From NCBI GenBank assembly GCA_025060455.1, contig JANXBY010000057.1:1-64000 (forward strand): 64,000 nucleotides of DNA, given 5' to 3'. A program made the translations under genes and the position numbers. How positions within the stretch are numbered: the stretch's first letter is position 1; each line of letters begins with the position of its first letter. Origin of the DNA: Armatimonadota bacterium. Its GTDB lineage: Bacteria; Sysuimicrobiota; Sysuimicrobiia; Sysuimicrobiales; Sysuimicrobiaceae. The notes beneath the pieces were generated by a model. It ran no database searches. It was not told the origin of the DNA and was given only the letters and a program-made list of their open reading frames with translations. Positions 7,332-15,072 of the stretch are shown here, piece by piece.

Positions 7332-7916
7332 TTGTTCACCGGGATTGTGGAGGAGGTCGGGCGCGTGGAATCGCGGCGGGCCAGCCGGCTGCGGGTGGCG
7401 GCCCGGCGGGTGGTGCACGGGCTGCGGCCGGGCGACAGCGTGGCTGTGGACGGCGTGTGCCTGACCGCGGTGCGGGTGGACGAGTCGGGGTTCGAGGTGG
7501 ACCTGGGGCCGGCCACCCTGCAGCGGACCACCCTCGGGCAGCGCAAGGCGGGAGACCTGGTGAACCTGGAGCGCCCGGTCCGGGCCAACGGGCGCCTGGG
7601 AGGGCATCTGGTGCAGGGGCATGTGGACGCGGTGGGGCGGGTGAAGTCCGTGCAGCCTTCCGGCCCGTCGCGGTGGCTGGAGGTCGCGGCGCCTCAGGAG
7701 GTGCTCCGCTACCTGGTGGAGCGTGGGTCGGTGGCCGTAGACGGTGTGAGCCTCACGGTGGCGGGACTGGGCCCCCGGACCTTCCGGGTGTGCCTAATTC
7801 CGCAGACCCTGCAGCGCACGACCCTGGGCCTGCGCGGCCCCGGGGACCCGGTGAACCTCGAGGTGGACGTGCTGGCAAAGTACGTGGAGCGCCTGTTGGG
7901 AGGCCTGGCACGGTGA
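7332..7916 (+). CDS. ribE: Riboflavin synthase, alpha subunit
   Basis: It converts two 6,7-dimethyl-8-ribityllumazine molecules into riboflavin. The 194-aa protein begins with the invariant MFTGIVEEVG and contains two lumazine-binding repeats (SVAVDGVCLTAV... and SVAVDGVSLTVAGL...). The start is TTG at 7332, immediately after the ribD TAG. TTG is unusual, but the MFTGIVE N-terminus fixes it. Its stop overlaps the ribBA start by GTGA, so the two are translationally coupled. Confidence 0.96.
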   Translation: MFTGIVEEVGRVESRRASRLRVAARRVVHGLRPGDSVAVDGVCLTAVRVDESGFEVDLGPATLQRTTLGQRKAGDLVNLERPVRANGRLGGHLVQGHVDAVGRVKSVQPSGPSRWLEVAAPQEVLRYLVERGSVAVDGVSLTVAGLGPRTFRVCLIPQTLQRTTLGLRGPGDPVNLEVDVLAKYVERLLGGLAR

Positions 7917-9145
7917 GCCCGTGGGTGTCCGTGGAGGAGGCGGTGCGCCGGCTGGCGCGCGGCGAGCTGGTGGTGGTCGTGGACGACGAGCAGCGGGAGA
8001 ACGAGGGGGACTTTGTGCTGGCGGCGTGCCGGGCCACCCCGCAGGCGGTGAACCGGATGATCACCGAGGGACGGGGCCTGCTGTGCGCGCCGCTGACCGC
8101 GCGGCGCGCGAGACAGCTGGACCTTTCCCCGATGACCGTGCACAACACCAGCCGCTACGGGACCGCGTTCACCGTGTCCGTGAGCGCCCGGAAAGGTGTG
8201 GGGACCGGGATCTCCGCCTTCGACCGGGCCGCCACCCTGCGGGCCCTGGCCGACCCGGCCACCCGCCCGGAGGACCTGGACCGGCCGGGTCACGTGTTCC
8301 CCCTGGTGGCCCGGGAGGGAGGTGTGCTGGAGCGGGCGGGCCACACGGAGGCCGCGGTGGAACTGGTCCGGCGGGCGGGGCTGCCGCCCGTGGCCGCCAT
8401 CTGCGAGATCCTGGCACCGGACGGCCACATGGCGCGGGTGCCGCAGCTGGTTTCCCTGTGCGACCGGCTGGGGGTGGGAATGCTGTGGGTCGCGGACCTG
8501 GTGCGCTGGCGGCTGGAGCACGAGACCGTGGTGGAGGCGGTGGACGAAACGCAGCTGCCTGCACGGGGCGTTGTGTGGCGGCTCGTGGCGTTCCGACACC
8601 AGTTCACGGACCGGGTCCACCTGGCCCTGGTGCTGGGGAACGTGGCAGGGCCGGACCCGGTACTGGTGCGCCTGCACTCCCAGTGTCTGACCGGGGAAGC
8701 CTTCGGGTCGCGGCGGTGCGACTGCGCGGCCCAGCTGGAGGAGTCCATGCGGCGGGTGGCCCAGGAGGGACGCGGCGTGGTGGTGTACCTACGGCAGGAG
8801 GGCCGCGGCATCGGGCTGGCCAACAAGGTCCGCGCCTACGCGCTGCAGGACGCGGGGTACGATACCGTGGACGCCAACCTGGCGTTGGGGTTCCCACCCG
8901 ACGCCCGGGATCACGCGGTGGGCGCGCAGGTGGTACGGGCCCTGGGGATCCAGCGGGCACGCCTGCTCACCAACAACCCGGCCAAGGTGCGGGCCTTGGA
9001 GCAGGCGGGGGTGGAGGTGGTGGAGCGGGTGCCGCTGGTGGTGGGGGTTGGTCCGGAGAACCTCGCGTACCTGCGGGCCAAGCGGGACCGCCTGGGCCAC
9101 CTGCTGGGAGAGCTGGGAGGCGGCGATGGACGTCCGGACGTTTGA
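7913..9145 (+). CDS. ribBA: 3,4-dihydroxy-2-butanone-4-phosphate synthase / GTP cyclohydrolase II
   Basis: This bifunctional 410-aa enzyme supplies both riboflavin precursors. The N-terminal half is RibB-like (VVVVDDEQRENEGDFVLAA; RPGHVFPLVAREGGVLERAGHTEAAVEL). The C-terminal half is RibA-like, with zinc cysteines in SQCLTGEAFGSRRCDCAAQL and the GTP-site motif YLRQEGRGIGLANK. The start is GTG 7913 overlapping the ribE stop; the upstream extension in the ORF track is in-frame noise. It overlaps ribH by 20 bases. Confidence 0.96.
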   Translation: MSPWVSVEEAVRRLARGELVVVVDDEQRENEGDFVLAACRATPQAVNRMITEGRGLLCAPLTARRARQLDLSPMTVHNTSRYGTAFTVSVSARKGVGTGISAFDRAATLRALADPATRPEDLDRPGHVFPLVAREGGVLERAGHTEAAVELVRRAGLPPVAAICEILAPDGHMARVPQLVSLCDRLGVGMLWVADLVRWRLEHETVVEAVDETQLPARGVVWRLVAFRHQFTDRVHLALVLGNVAGPDPVLVRLHSQCLTGEAFGSRRCDCAAQLEESMRRVAQEGRGVVVYLRQEGRGIGLANKVRAYALQDAGYDTVDANLALGFPPDARDHAVGAQVVRALGIQRARLLTNNPAKVRALEQAGVEVVERVPLVVGVGPENLAYLRAKRDRLGHLLGELGGGDGRPDV

Positions 9146-9617
9146 GGGCTCCCTGGACGGCCGGGGTCTGAGGGTGGCGGTGGTGGCGGGCCGGTTTAAC
9201 GAACGCGCCACACGGCTGCTCGTGGAAGGGGCCCTGGACGGGCTGCGTCGCTGCGGGGTCGAGGAAGCCCACGTGGCGTGGGTGCCCGGCGCATTCGAGA
9301 TTCCCCTGGTCGCGGCGCGCCTGGCGCGTTCGGGCCGCTACCACGCGGTGGTGTGCGTGGCGGCGGTGGTGCGGGGCGAAACGCCGCACTTCGAGTACGT
9401 GGCCGCCCAAAGCGCCGCGGGCATCGCCCGCGCGGCCCTCGACAGCGGGGTGCCCGTGCTGTTCGGGGTCGTCACCGCGGACGACAGCCAGCAGGCCGCC
9501 GAACGTGCGGGCGGTAAAGCGGGAAACCGCGGACGCGACGCAGCCCTGGCCGCGGTGGAGATGGCCACCCTGCTGCGGCAGCTGCCGGGCCAGCCGCCGG
9601 CACCGGAGGGAAGTTAG
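9126..9617 (+). CDS. ribH: 6,7-dimethyl-8-ribityllumazine synthase
   Basis: It condenses dihydroxybutanone phosphate with the pyrimidine intermediate. The 163-aa protein shows VAGRFNE, WVPGAFEIPL, the VRGETPHFEYV loop with the catalytic His, and GNRGRDAALAAVEM in place of the usual NKGxEAA. ATG 9126 lies inside the end of ribBA. It ends the operon; its TAG overlaps the TAA of the convergent ANTAR gene in the bases TTAG, leaving no room for a separate terminator. Confidence 0.95.
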   Translation: MDVRTFEGSLDGRGLRVAVVAGRFNERATRLLVEGALDGLRRCGVEEAHVAWVPGAFEIPLVAARLARSGRYHAVVCVAAVVRGETPHFEYVAAQSAAGIARAALDSGVPVLFGVVTADDSQQAAERAGGKAGNRGRDAALAAVEMATLLRQLPGQPPAPEGS

Positions 9618-10183
9618 GACCCGTGCTGCCCGAGGATTTCCTGGGCCACGTCCCGCATGGTGCGGCGGGTCCGGCGAGCCTCCAGCTGGATCCGGCGGAA
9701 CGCTTCTTCCTCGGAAAGCCCCTCCCGCTGCATGAGCACGCCTTTGGCCCGCTCCACCAGCTTCCGGGTGGCAAGCTGCTCTTCCAGCTCGCCGATGCGG
9801 GCGTCCTTCCGCTGCAGGTCTGAGAACCGCGCCAGGGCCACCTCGATGGCGGGCACCAGGTCCTCTTCCTTGATGGGCTTGACCAGGTACGCGAGGACCC
9901 CCGCCTCCCGGGCCTGTCGGACGAGCTCCCGCTCGCTGTACGCGGTGAGCAGCACCACCGGCGTGGGCCGCACCTCCTGGATCCGGGCGGCGGCCGCGAG
10001 CCCGTCCATCTCCGGCATCTTCACGTCCAGGAAGACCAGGTCCGGCTTGAGGCGCTGGACCAGCTCCACCGCCCGCTTGCCGTCCGCGGCCTCCCCCACC
10101 ACACGGTAGCCCCGGTCCTCCAGCATGGCCCGCAGCCCCATGCGGATCAGGGCTTCGTCGTCCGCGATCACGATCCGCCTCAC
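9614..10183 (-). CDS. ANTAR-domain response regulator (second copy, paired with kinase)
   Basis: The 189-aa protein has a receiver domain (RIVIADDEALIRMG; LVFLDVKMPEMDG; LLTAYSE; LVKPI), a short coiled linker, and an ANTAR domain (LVERAKGVLMQREGLSEEEAFRRIQ...MRDVAQEIL). GTG 10183 overlaps the kinase stop as GTGA and is preceded by a strong AAGGAGGT. The 837-aa ORF in the track is this gene extended through the kinase region in another frame. It resembles the EutV/W-type arrangement of kinase plus ANTAR output. It is close in sequence to the first ANTAR protein, so the two may share RNA targets. Confidence 0.95.
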   Translation of the reverse strand: MRRIVIADDEALIRMGLRAMLEDRGYRVVGEAADGKRAVELVQRLKPDLVFLDVKMPEMDGLAAAARIQEVRPTPVVLLTAYSERELVRQAREAGVLAYLVKPIKEEDLVPAIEVALARFSDLQRKDARIGELEEQLATRKLVERAKGVLMQREGLSEEEAFRRIQLEARRTRRTMRDVAQEILGQHGS

Positions 10184-11835
10184 GTGCGCAGGACCTCCTT
10201 GGGGACGCGCACCACGAACCGGGCTCCTGCACCGCGCTGGGCCACCAGCTCCCCCCGCAGGTCCTCCCGGACCAGGGTGCGGGCGATACGCAGGCCCAGG
10301 TCGGAGGAGCGCTCCGGGTCGAAGCCTTCCGGCAAGCCGGCTCCGTCGTCCTCCACCTCCAGCACCACGTGGGTGGGGGAGTCGACGAGCCGCACCCACA
10401 GGCGGCCCCGGGTGCGGTCCCGGAAGGCGTGTTCTAGGGCGTTCTGCACGAGCTCCGTGGCCACCAGGGCCGCGGAGGTGGCGGGCTGCGAGGGGAAGTA
10501 CACGTCGTCGCCCTGCACCGTCACCTCCAGTTCCAGGTCGGGCCGGCGCATGTTGGCCACCACCGCGTGGGTGAGCCGGTCCAGCACCTCCCGGAGGTTG
10601 ACCGTCCGGAAGCCTTCCAGGGACAGGATCTCGTGCACCGCGGCGATGCCCAAAACCCGGTTGATGGTTTCCGTGAGGACCTCGCGGCCGGAGGGCTCCC
10701 GGCCGTCCGCCAGCTGCAGGCGGAGCAGCATGGCGATGGTTTGCAGGTTGTTCTTCACCCGGTGGTGCATCTCCCGCACCACCGCGGACCGCATGACCAG
10801 GTTGGCGTTCTCGATGGCCAAAGCGGTCTGCGTGGCCAGAGTGGTCAGCAAGTTGACGTCCGCGGGCGAGAACGCCGCGGGGCGAGCCCGGTAGCAGTTC
10901 AGCACGCCGATCACCCGGTCGCGGACCCGCAGGGGGACCGACACCATGGATCGCAGCCCCTCCCGGCGCGCGAACTCTGGATCGGAAAACCGCGGCTCGG
11001 ACAGGAGGTCGGGCACGATAGCCATCTCGCCGGTCTGGGCCACACGGCCGGCCACCCCGCTCCCCAGGGGAATGGGGGTGCGCTCCGTGTACCCGTCGCC
11101 AGCCGGGTGGGCTGCCGCGGGTCGAAGCACCCCCGCGGACTCGTCCAGCAGGAGGAGGGAACACAGCCGTGCCTCCAGCATGCGGGCGGCCATCTCCACG
11201 ATCACCTGCAGGACCTGCTCCAGGTACAGGGGAGAGGCCAGGGTCTGGCTGAGCTCCGCGAGGGTGGACAGCTCCCGGATCTGGCGGCGCATGTGGTCGT
11301 GGAGCGTGGCCTTCTCGATGGCTCCGCCCGCCAGGTCCGCGATCATGCTCAACAGCTCCACCTCGTCCTCGGTGAACTCGTGGGTGCTGCGGGTCTGCAC
11401 GTTCATGGCTCCCAGTACCCGGCCTCCCACCACCAGGGGCACCGCCAGAAGCGAGCGAAACCGCAGCTCCTCCGTCTCCGGCAGCAGCACGAACCGGGGG
11501 TCTTTGGGGGCGTTGCTGCTCCAGGCCGGCTGCTCGTGGCGGGCGGCCCAACCCGTGAGCCCCTCGCCCACCCGGAGGCGAGCACGCCCCACCGCTTCCG
11601 CCGCCAGTCCGGTGGTGGCCCGTAAGACCAGGTACTCCCCCTGCGGGTCCAGGAGGTACAGGGAGCAGGAGTCCATCCCCATGACCTCCGCGGTCTTGCG
11701 GGTGATGGTGGTGAGGGTGGTGTCGAGGTCGTGAGCCTGGCTGATGGTGCGGATGATCTCCCGCAGGGCCGCGATCTCCGCGGACTTGCGGTGCAGTAGG
11801 TGTTCCAGACGCGCCCGGGGCATCTCCACCCGCAT
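10180..11835 (-). CDS. GAF-GAF sensor histidine kinase, HisKA_2 type
   Basis: The 551-aa soluble kinase has no membrane segment or signal peptide. An N-terminal helix is followed by two GAF domains (about 25-175 and 190-340; SLYLLDPQGEYLVLRATTGL and SLLLLDESAGVLRPAA). A HisKA_2 phospho-acceptor motif comes next (REMHHRVKNNLQTIAMLLRLQ), then an ATPase domain (TELVQNALEHAF; EVEDDGAGLPEGF; DLGLRIARTLV). HisKA_2 kinases are the usual partners of ANTAR regulators. It is translationally coupled to the ANTAR gene and should phosphorylate it in response to a cytoplasmic signal, perhaps nitrogen or redox status. The ligand is unknown. Confidence 0.95.
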   Translation of the reverse strand: MRVEMPRARLEHLLHRKSAEIAALREIIRTISQAHDLDTTLTTITRKTAEVMGMDSCSLYLLDPQGEYLVLRATTGLAAEAVGRARLRVGEGLTGWAARHEQPAWSSNAPKDPRFVLLPETEELRFRSLLAVPLVVGGRVLGAMNVQTRSTHEFTEDEVELLSMIADLAGGAIEKATLHDHMRRQIRELSTLAELSQTLASPLYLEQVLQVIVEMAARMLEARLCSLLLLDESAGVLRPAAAHPAGDGYTERTPIPLGSGVAGRVAQTGEMAIVPDLLSEPRFSDPEFARREGLRSMVSVPLRVRDRVIGVLNCYRARPAAFSPADVNLLTTLATQTALAIENANLVMRSAVVREMHHRVKNNLQTIAMLLRLQLADGREPSGREVLTETINRVLGIAAVHEILSLEGFRTVNLREVLDRLTHAVVANMRRPDLELEVTVQGDDVYFPSQPATSAALVATELVQNALEHAFRDRTRGRLWVRLVDSPTHVVLEVEDDGAGLPEGFDPERSSDLGLRIARTLVREDLRGELVAQRGAGARFVVRVPKEVLRT

Positions 11836-12246
11836 TGTACGGCGGGACTCTCAGCTCTCGACGTTCCCGGATAGGCTCCTCGCTGGGCTGTCGATCCGCC
11901 TCCGCGGCGCCACCTGTACCCCCGCACGGACACGGTGCCTGCGGGGGGAGCCGTAGGGCTCCCTCCACCGCTTCGGCCACCGTCCCGCCAGGTCGACGGG
12001 CCCCGGGAGGGCGCTCGGCCACCCCGCGGTCCGGGCTGGTGCGCAGGGCGGTCGGTCCTTCCCGGAGGCGGGCTCTCCGACTCACCCGGCCTCCGTAGCC
12101 TCCGGGAAGTTGGCACGATAGTTGCAAGTCAGAAACAGGCCGAACACTCGAGGCGCGTCTCTGTGTGGCCGGTGTCCAGGCGCTGGCCCGTGTCAGGTCG
12201 CCCGGAGGATTCGGCGTCCCCCTCGACCGGACGGGAGGTGACTGCT
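11836..12246 (+). other. Intergenic region between divergent kinase and glycosyltransferase genes
   Basis: About 410 bases with no convincing gene; overlapping frames translate into low-complexity Pro/Arg/Gly. It holds a sigma-54 promoter (separate entry) and the leader of the glycosyltransferase gene. I find no clear sigma-70 promoter for the kinase. Confidence 0.5.
12111..12126 (+). promoter_or_regulatory. Sigma-54 (-24/-12) promoter
   Basis: TGGCACGATAGTTGCA matches the sigma-54 consensus TGGCACG-N4-TTGCA, with GG and GC exactly 10 bases apart (12112-12113 and 12124-12125). It lies about 120 bases upstream of the glycosyltransferase start and in the right orientation. Use would require RpoN and an enhancer-binding activator, neither of which is in the window. 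Confidence 0.75.
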
Positions 12247-14400
12247 TTGACGGAGGGGAAGGAGAGGCTCGCGAGGGCCGCCATGGTGGCCGCCTCGTTG
12301 GTCGGTGCGGGCTACCTGGCCTGGCGGCTGGGCTGGACGCTGAACCCGGAGGCCCGGGCGTTCTCCCTGCTGCTCTGGGGTGCGGAGGCCTTCGGCTGGT
12401 TCAGCGCGGTGTTGTTCTTCTTCACCGTGTGGAAGCCGGAACGCCCACAGCCTCTCCAGCCTCCCGAGGGGCTTGCCGTGGACGTCCTCGTGCCCACCAA
12501 GGGGGAGCCCCTGTGGGTCCTGCGGCGGACCCTGCTGGCGGCCCAGCGCATCCGCTACCCGCACCGAACCCTGGTGCTGGACGACGCGGGGCGGCCTGAG
12601 GTTCGAAAGCTGGCGGCGAAGTTGGGCTGCGTGTACCTGAGCCGGCCCACCCACGAGCACGCTAAGGCGGGAAACCTGAACTTCGGGCTTCAGCACAGTG
12701 AGGCGGAGTTCGTGGCGGTCCTGGACGCGGATCACGTGGCCCTGCCGGAGTTTCTCCACCGGGTGCTGGGCTACTTCCGGGATCCCCGGGTGGCCTTCGT
12801 GCAGACACCCCAGGACTTCTACAACCTGGAGAGCTACCAGCACTGGGTTGAGCCACGGACGGGAAGAGCGTGGCACGAGCAGGTGCTGTTCTTCCGGGTG
12901 ATCCAGCCGGGTAAGCAGCGCTGGAACGCGGCCTTCTACTGCGGGTCGCCGGCGGTGCTGCGCCGGGCGGCCTTGGACGACGTGGGCGGGTTCGCCACGG
13001 AGACGGTGACGGAGGACTTCCACACCGCCGTCCGGATGCACGCGCGGGGCTGGAAATCCGTCTACCACGACGAGCCCCTGGCCTATGGCCTAGCGCCGTC
13101 CACGGTGACGCCGTACCGGGCCCAGCGGCTCCGGTGGGGCCGCGGGGCCATGCAGGTGCTCCGAGTGGAGAACCTGCTGTGGCGGCAAGGGTTGTCTCTG
13201 CCGCAGCGGGTCACGTACCTGGCCTCGGCGATCCACTGGTTCGAGGGATGGCAGAAGGCCGTGCTGTACCTGGCGCCGCCGGTGTTCTTCGCCACGGGCC
13301 AGCCCCCCATCCGGGCCGTGGACTGGGCGTTCCTGTCGGCGTTCACAGGTTACCACCTCCTGAGTAACCTGGCGTTCAAGCTGGCCAGTCGTGGCTACGG
13401 GATGGTTCTGTTGACGGAGCACTACAACATGGCGCGCTTCGCCAGCTACATCCGTGCCACCTTCAGCCTGTTGACGGGCCGGGCACGGTTCGAGGTCACC
13501 CCAAAGTCGCCGGAGCGGAAGGCGCCACCGGCCGCGGCGCTGTTGCCCCAGCTGGCGGTGTTGGCTGCAAACGCTGCGGCCGCGGTGGGCTGCGCGGTCC
13601 GGGCGCCGGCGGCCGGCGACCTCGCGGTGGCGTACGCCGTAAACGCCGTGTGGTCTGTCTGGCACACCTACCTGGCCGCGTGGGCGGTGGTTGCCGCCTA
13701 CCGCTCCCGCGACCGCAGGGCGGTCCAGCGCCTGCGGGCTCACCTGCCGGTGCGGGTGTGGTGGCAGGGCGGACGTGAGACGGTGGGGCTGCTGCGGGAC
13801 TTCCACGAGGAGGCTGCGGGGCTGGAGCTGCCGCGGGGGGACTCCCTACCTTCTGCAGGCGCCGAGGTGTTCGTCTCGCTGCCCCCCGGCTGGCCCCACG
13901 CGGACGTGGTCCTGGAAGGCCACGTGGCGTCCGTGCGAACGCGGGGCGACAGCGTCCACGTGGGTGTCCGGCTAGTGGGTGTGCTGTCGGAAGCCGCGGA
14001 TGTCTTCTTGAGCGTGGTGTTGTTCGGCGCGCAGCGCAGGCTGCTGGAGCAGGTGGGGCGGCCCACGGACCCGCTGGGGAGCCCGGAGAGGAGACGGCCC
14101 GCCGGCCAGCGGAGGCTGGAGAGCCGGCCGGTGCGGGTGGTGTGGCCGGGCGAGGCGGTGTGGGGCTTGTTGGAGGACTCCTCCACGGGCGGGGCGCGGT
14201 TGCTGGTGCCGGTACCGCCTCCCGAGGGCGGCGATGTAGCGGTGGTGGATGCAACGGAACAGACTGCCCTGTCGGGATCGGTGGTGTGGACGAAGGCCCT
14301 GCCCTTCGGGGACGGCGAGGTGTACTGGGTGGGCGTGCGCCGGATGGTCCGTCCCTCTCTGGAAGGCCGGCGGGCGCAGGCGGCCACCGCGGGTGCCTGA
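12247..14400 (+). CDS. Membrane glycosyltransferase family 2 (BcsA-like) with PilZ domain
   Basis: The 717-aa protein has N-terminal membrane helices and then a processive GT2 catalytic domain with VDVLVPTKGE, VLDADHV (DxD), TVTEDFHTA (TED) and QRLRWGRGAM (QxxRW). Further helices and a cytoplasmic C-terminal region follow. The far C-terminus carries a PilZ c-di-GMP signature (Arg-rich RRRPAGQRR, then EDSSTGGARLLV). A preceding segment looks like a degenerate PilZ. It probably synthesizes and exports a polysaccharide under c-di-GMP control; the sugar is unknown. The start is TTG 12247 with GGGAGG 7-8 bases upstream; GTG 12238 is an alternative. It lies behind a sigma-54 promoter and ends at a hairpin repeat. 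Confidence 0.9.
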   Translation: MTEGKERLARAAMVAASLVGAGYLAWRLGWTLNPEARAFSLLLWGAEAFGWFSAVLFFFTVWKPERPQPLQPPEGLAVDVLVPTKGEPLWVLRRTLLAAQRIRYPHRTLVLDDAGRPEVRKLAAKLGCVYLSRPTHEHAKAGNLNFGLQHSEAEFVAVLDADHVALPEFLHRVLGYFRDPRVAFVQTPQDFYNLESYQHWVEPRTGRAWHEQVLFFRVIQPGKQRWNAAFYCGSPAVLRRAALDDVGGFATETVTEDFHTAVRMHARGWKSVYHDEPLAYGLAPSTVTPYRAQRLRWGRGAMQVLRVENLLWRQGLSLPQRVTYLASAIHWFEGWQKAVLYLAPPVFFATGQPPIRAVDWAFLSAFTGYHLLSNLAFKLASRGYGMVLLTEHYNMARFASYIRATFSLLTGRARFEVTPKSPERKAPPAAALLPQLAVLAANAAAAVGCAVRAPAAGDLAVAYAVNAVWSVWHTYLAAWAVVAAYRSRDRRAVQRLRAHLPVRVWWQGGRETVGLLRDFHEEAAGLELPRGDSLPSAGAEVFVSLPPGWPHADVVLEGHVASVRTRGDSVHVGVRLVGVLSEAADVFLSVVLFGAQRRLLEQVGRPTDPLGSPERRRPAGQRRLESRPVRVVWPGEAVWGLLEDSSTGGARLLVPVPPPEGGDVAVVDATEQTALSGSVVWTKALPFGDGEVYWVGVRRMVRPSLEGRRAQAATAGA

Positions 14401-14435
14401 ACCCAAAAATCGCTGCTGCGATTTTTGGGGTGGTC
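14401..14435 (+). repeat. Palindromic hairpin repeat, copy 1 (likely terminator)
   Basis: CCCAAAAATCGC-TGCT-GCGATTTTTGGG is a perfect 12-bp hairpin directly after the glycosyltransferase stop, followed by GTGGTC. Related hairpins occur at 14980-15013 and 21697-21733. The U-run in the 3' arm fits a terminator. The shared sequence beyond base pairing suggests a dispersed repeat family. Confidence 0.75.
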
Positions 14436-14439
14436 TGAG

Positions 14440-14979
14440 GTGGCAGAGGTTCTGCCGGTGCGCGGGCGGCCCGGGGTGGGCAAGACCACCCTCGTCAAGC
14501 GGGTGCTGGAGGCGTTCCCAGGTCGCCTCGGTGGGTTCTACACGGAGGAGGTGCGGCAGGCCGGCCGTCGCGTGGGCTTTGAGCTGGTCACCACGTCAGG
14601 TCAGCGCGTGCTGTTCGCGCACGTGCGCTTGGCGGCCGAACCCCACCGGGTCGGGCGGTACGGGGTGGACCTAGACGTCCTGGATCGGGTGGGCGTGCCC
14701 GCGGTTCGGGAGGCGGCTCGCGCGGGCTGTGGGGTGGTGGTGGACGAGATCGGAAAGATGGAGCTCGCCAGCCAGCCGTTCCGCGAAGTGCTGGAGGAGG
14801 TGGCTTCAGGGCCGGCGGTGCTGGTGGCCACCGTGCTCGCGGCGCCGCACCCCTGGGCGGAGGCGTTCCGGCGCCGGCCCGGGGTCACCGAGCTGACGCT
14901 GTCCGCGGAAAACCGGGAAGAGGTCTTCCGGCAGGCCCGGGAGTGGTTGGCGGCACGCCTGGGCCGCAAGCCGCGGTGA
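14440..14979 (+). CDS. THEP1-family nucleoside-triphosphatase
   Basis: The 179-aa P-loop protein matches the THEP1 (NTPase_1) family throughout: Walker A GRPGVGKTTLVKR, GGFYTEEVRQAGRRVGFELVT, RVGRYGVDLDVLDRVGVPA, Walker B VVVDEIGKMEL and a conserved LVATV. Members hydrolyse NTPs broadly and are common in archaea and thermophilic bacteria; the cellular role is unclear. The track start (TTG 14425) lies inside the hairpin repeat, so GTG 14440 is preferred, though its ribosome site is weak. The gene is isolated between two copies of the hairpin repeat in opposite orientation. Confidence 0.88.
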   Translation: MAEVLPVRGRPGVGKTTLVKRVLEAFPGRLGGFYTEEVRQAGRRVGFELVTTSGQRVLFAHVRLAAEPHRVGRYGVDLDVLDRVGVPAVREAARAGCGVVVDEIGKMELASQPFREVLEEVASGPAVLVATVLAAPHPWAEAFRRRPGVTELTLSAENREEVFRQAREWLAARLGRKPR

Positions 14980-15013
14980 GACCACCCCAAAAGTCGCTGG
15001 CGCGGTTTTTGGG
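14980..15013 (+). repeat. Palindromic hairpin repeat, copy 2 (likely terminator)
   Basis: GACCACCCCAAAAGTCGC followed by TGGC and GCGGTTTTTGGG forms a 12-bp stem with two G-U pairs right after the NTPase stop. Its GACCACC flank is the reverse complement of the GGTGGTC flank of copy 1, so the two copies face each other across the gene. Confidence 0.7.
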
Positions 15014-15038
15014 ATCCTCGCACAGCCCGCAACTCCCC

Positions 15039-15068
15039 TTGACCAGCCTGCCCGGGCTCGCCTAGCCT
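15039..15068 (+). promoter_or_regulatory. Promoter of the zur-znu operon
   Basis: TTGACC (15039-15044), an 18-base spacer and TAGCCT (15063-15068). The predicted start of transcription is near 15075, almost at the first codon, so the message would be leaderless or nearly so. Confidence 0.55.
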
Positions 15069-15072
15069 GAAA

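Noticed and set aside
9614-12127. 837-aa minus-strand ORF suggesting a giant ANTAR fusion protein
   Set aside because: Only the last 189 codons are coding. Upstream the frame runs antiparallel to codon use of the kinase gene (10180-11835) and is low-complexity; a GTG with AAGGAGGT at 10183 gives the true start.
12127-12246. c-di-GMP riboswitch upstream of the PilZ glycosyltransferase
   Set aside because: I could not find the conserved GEMM sequence blocks in the leader.
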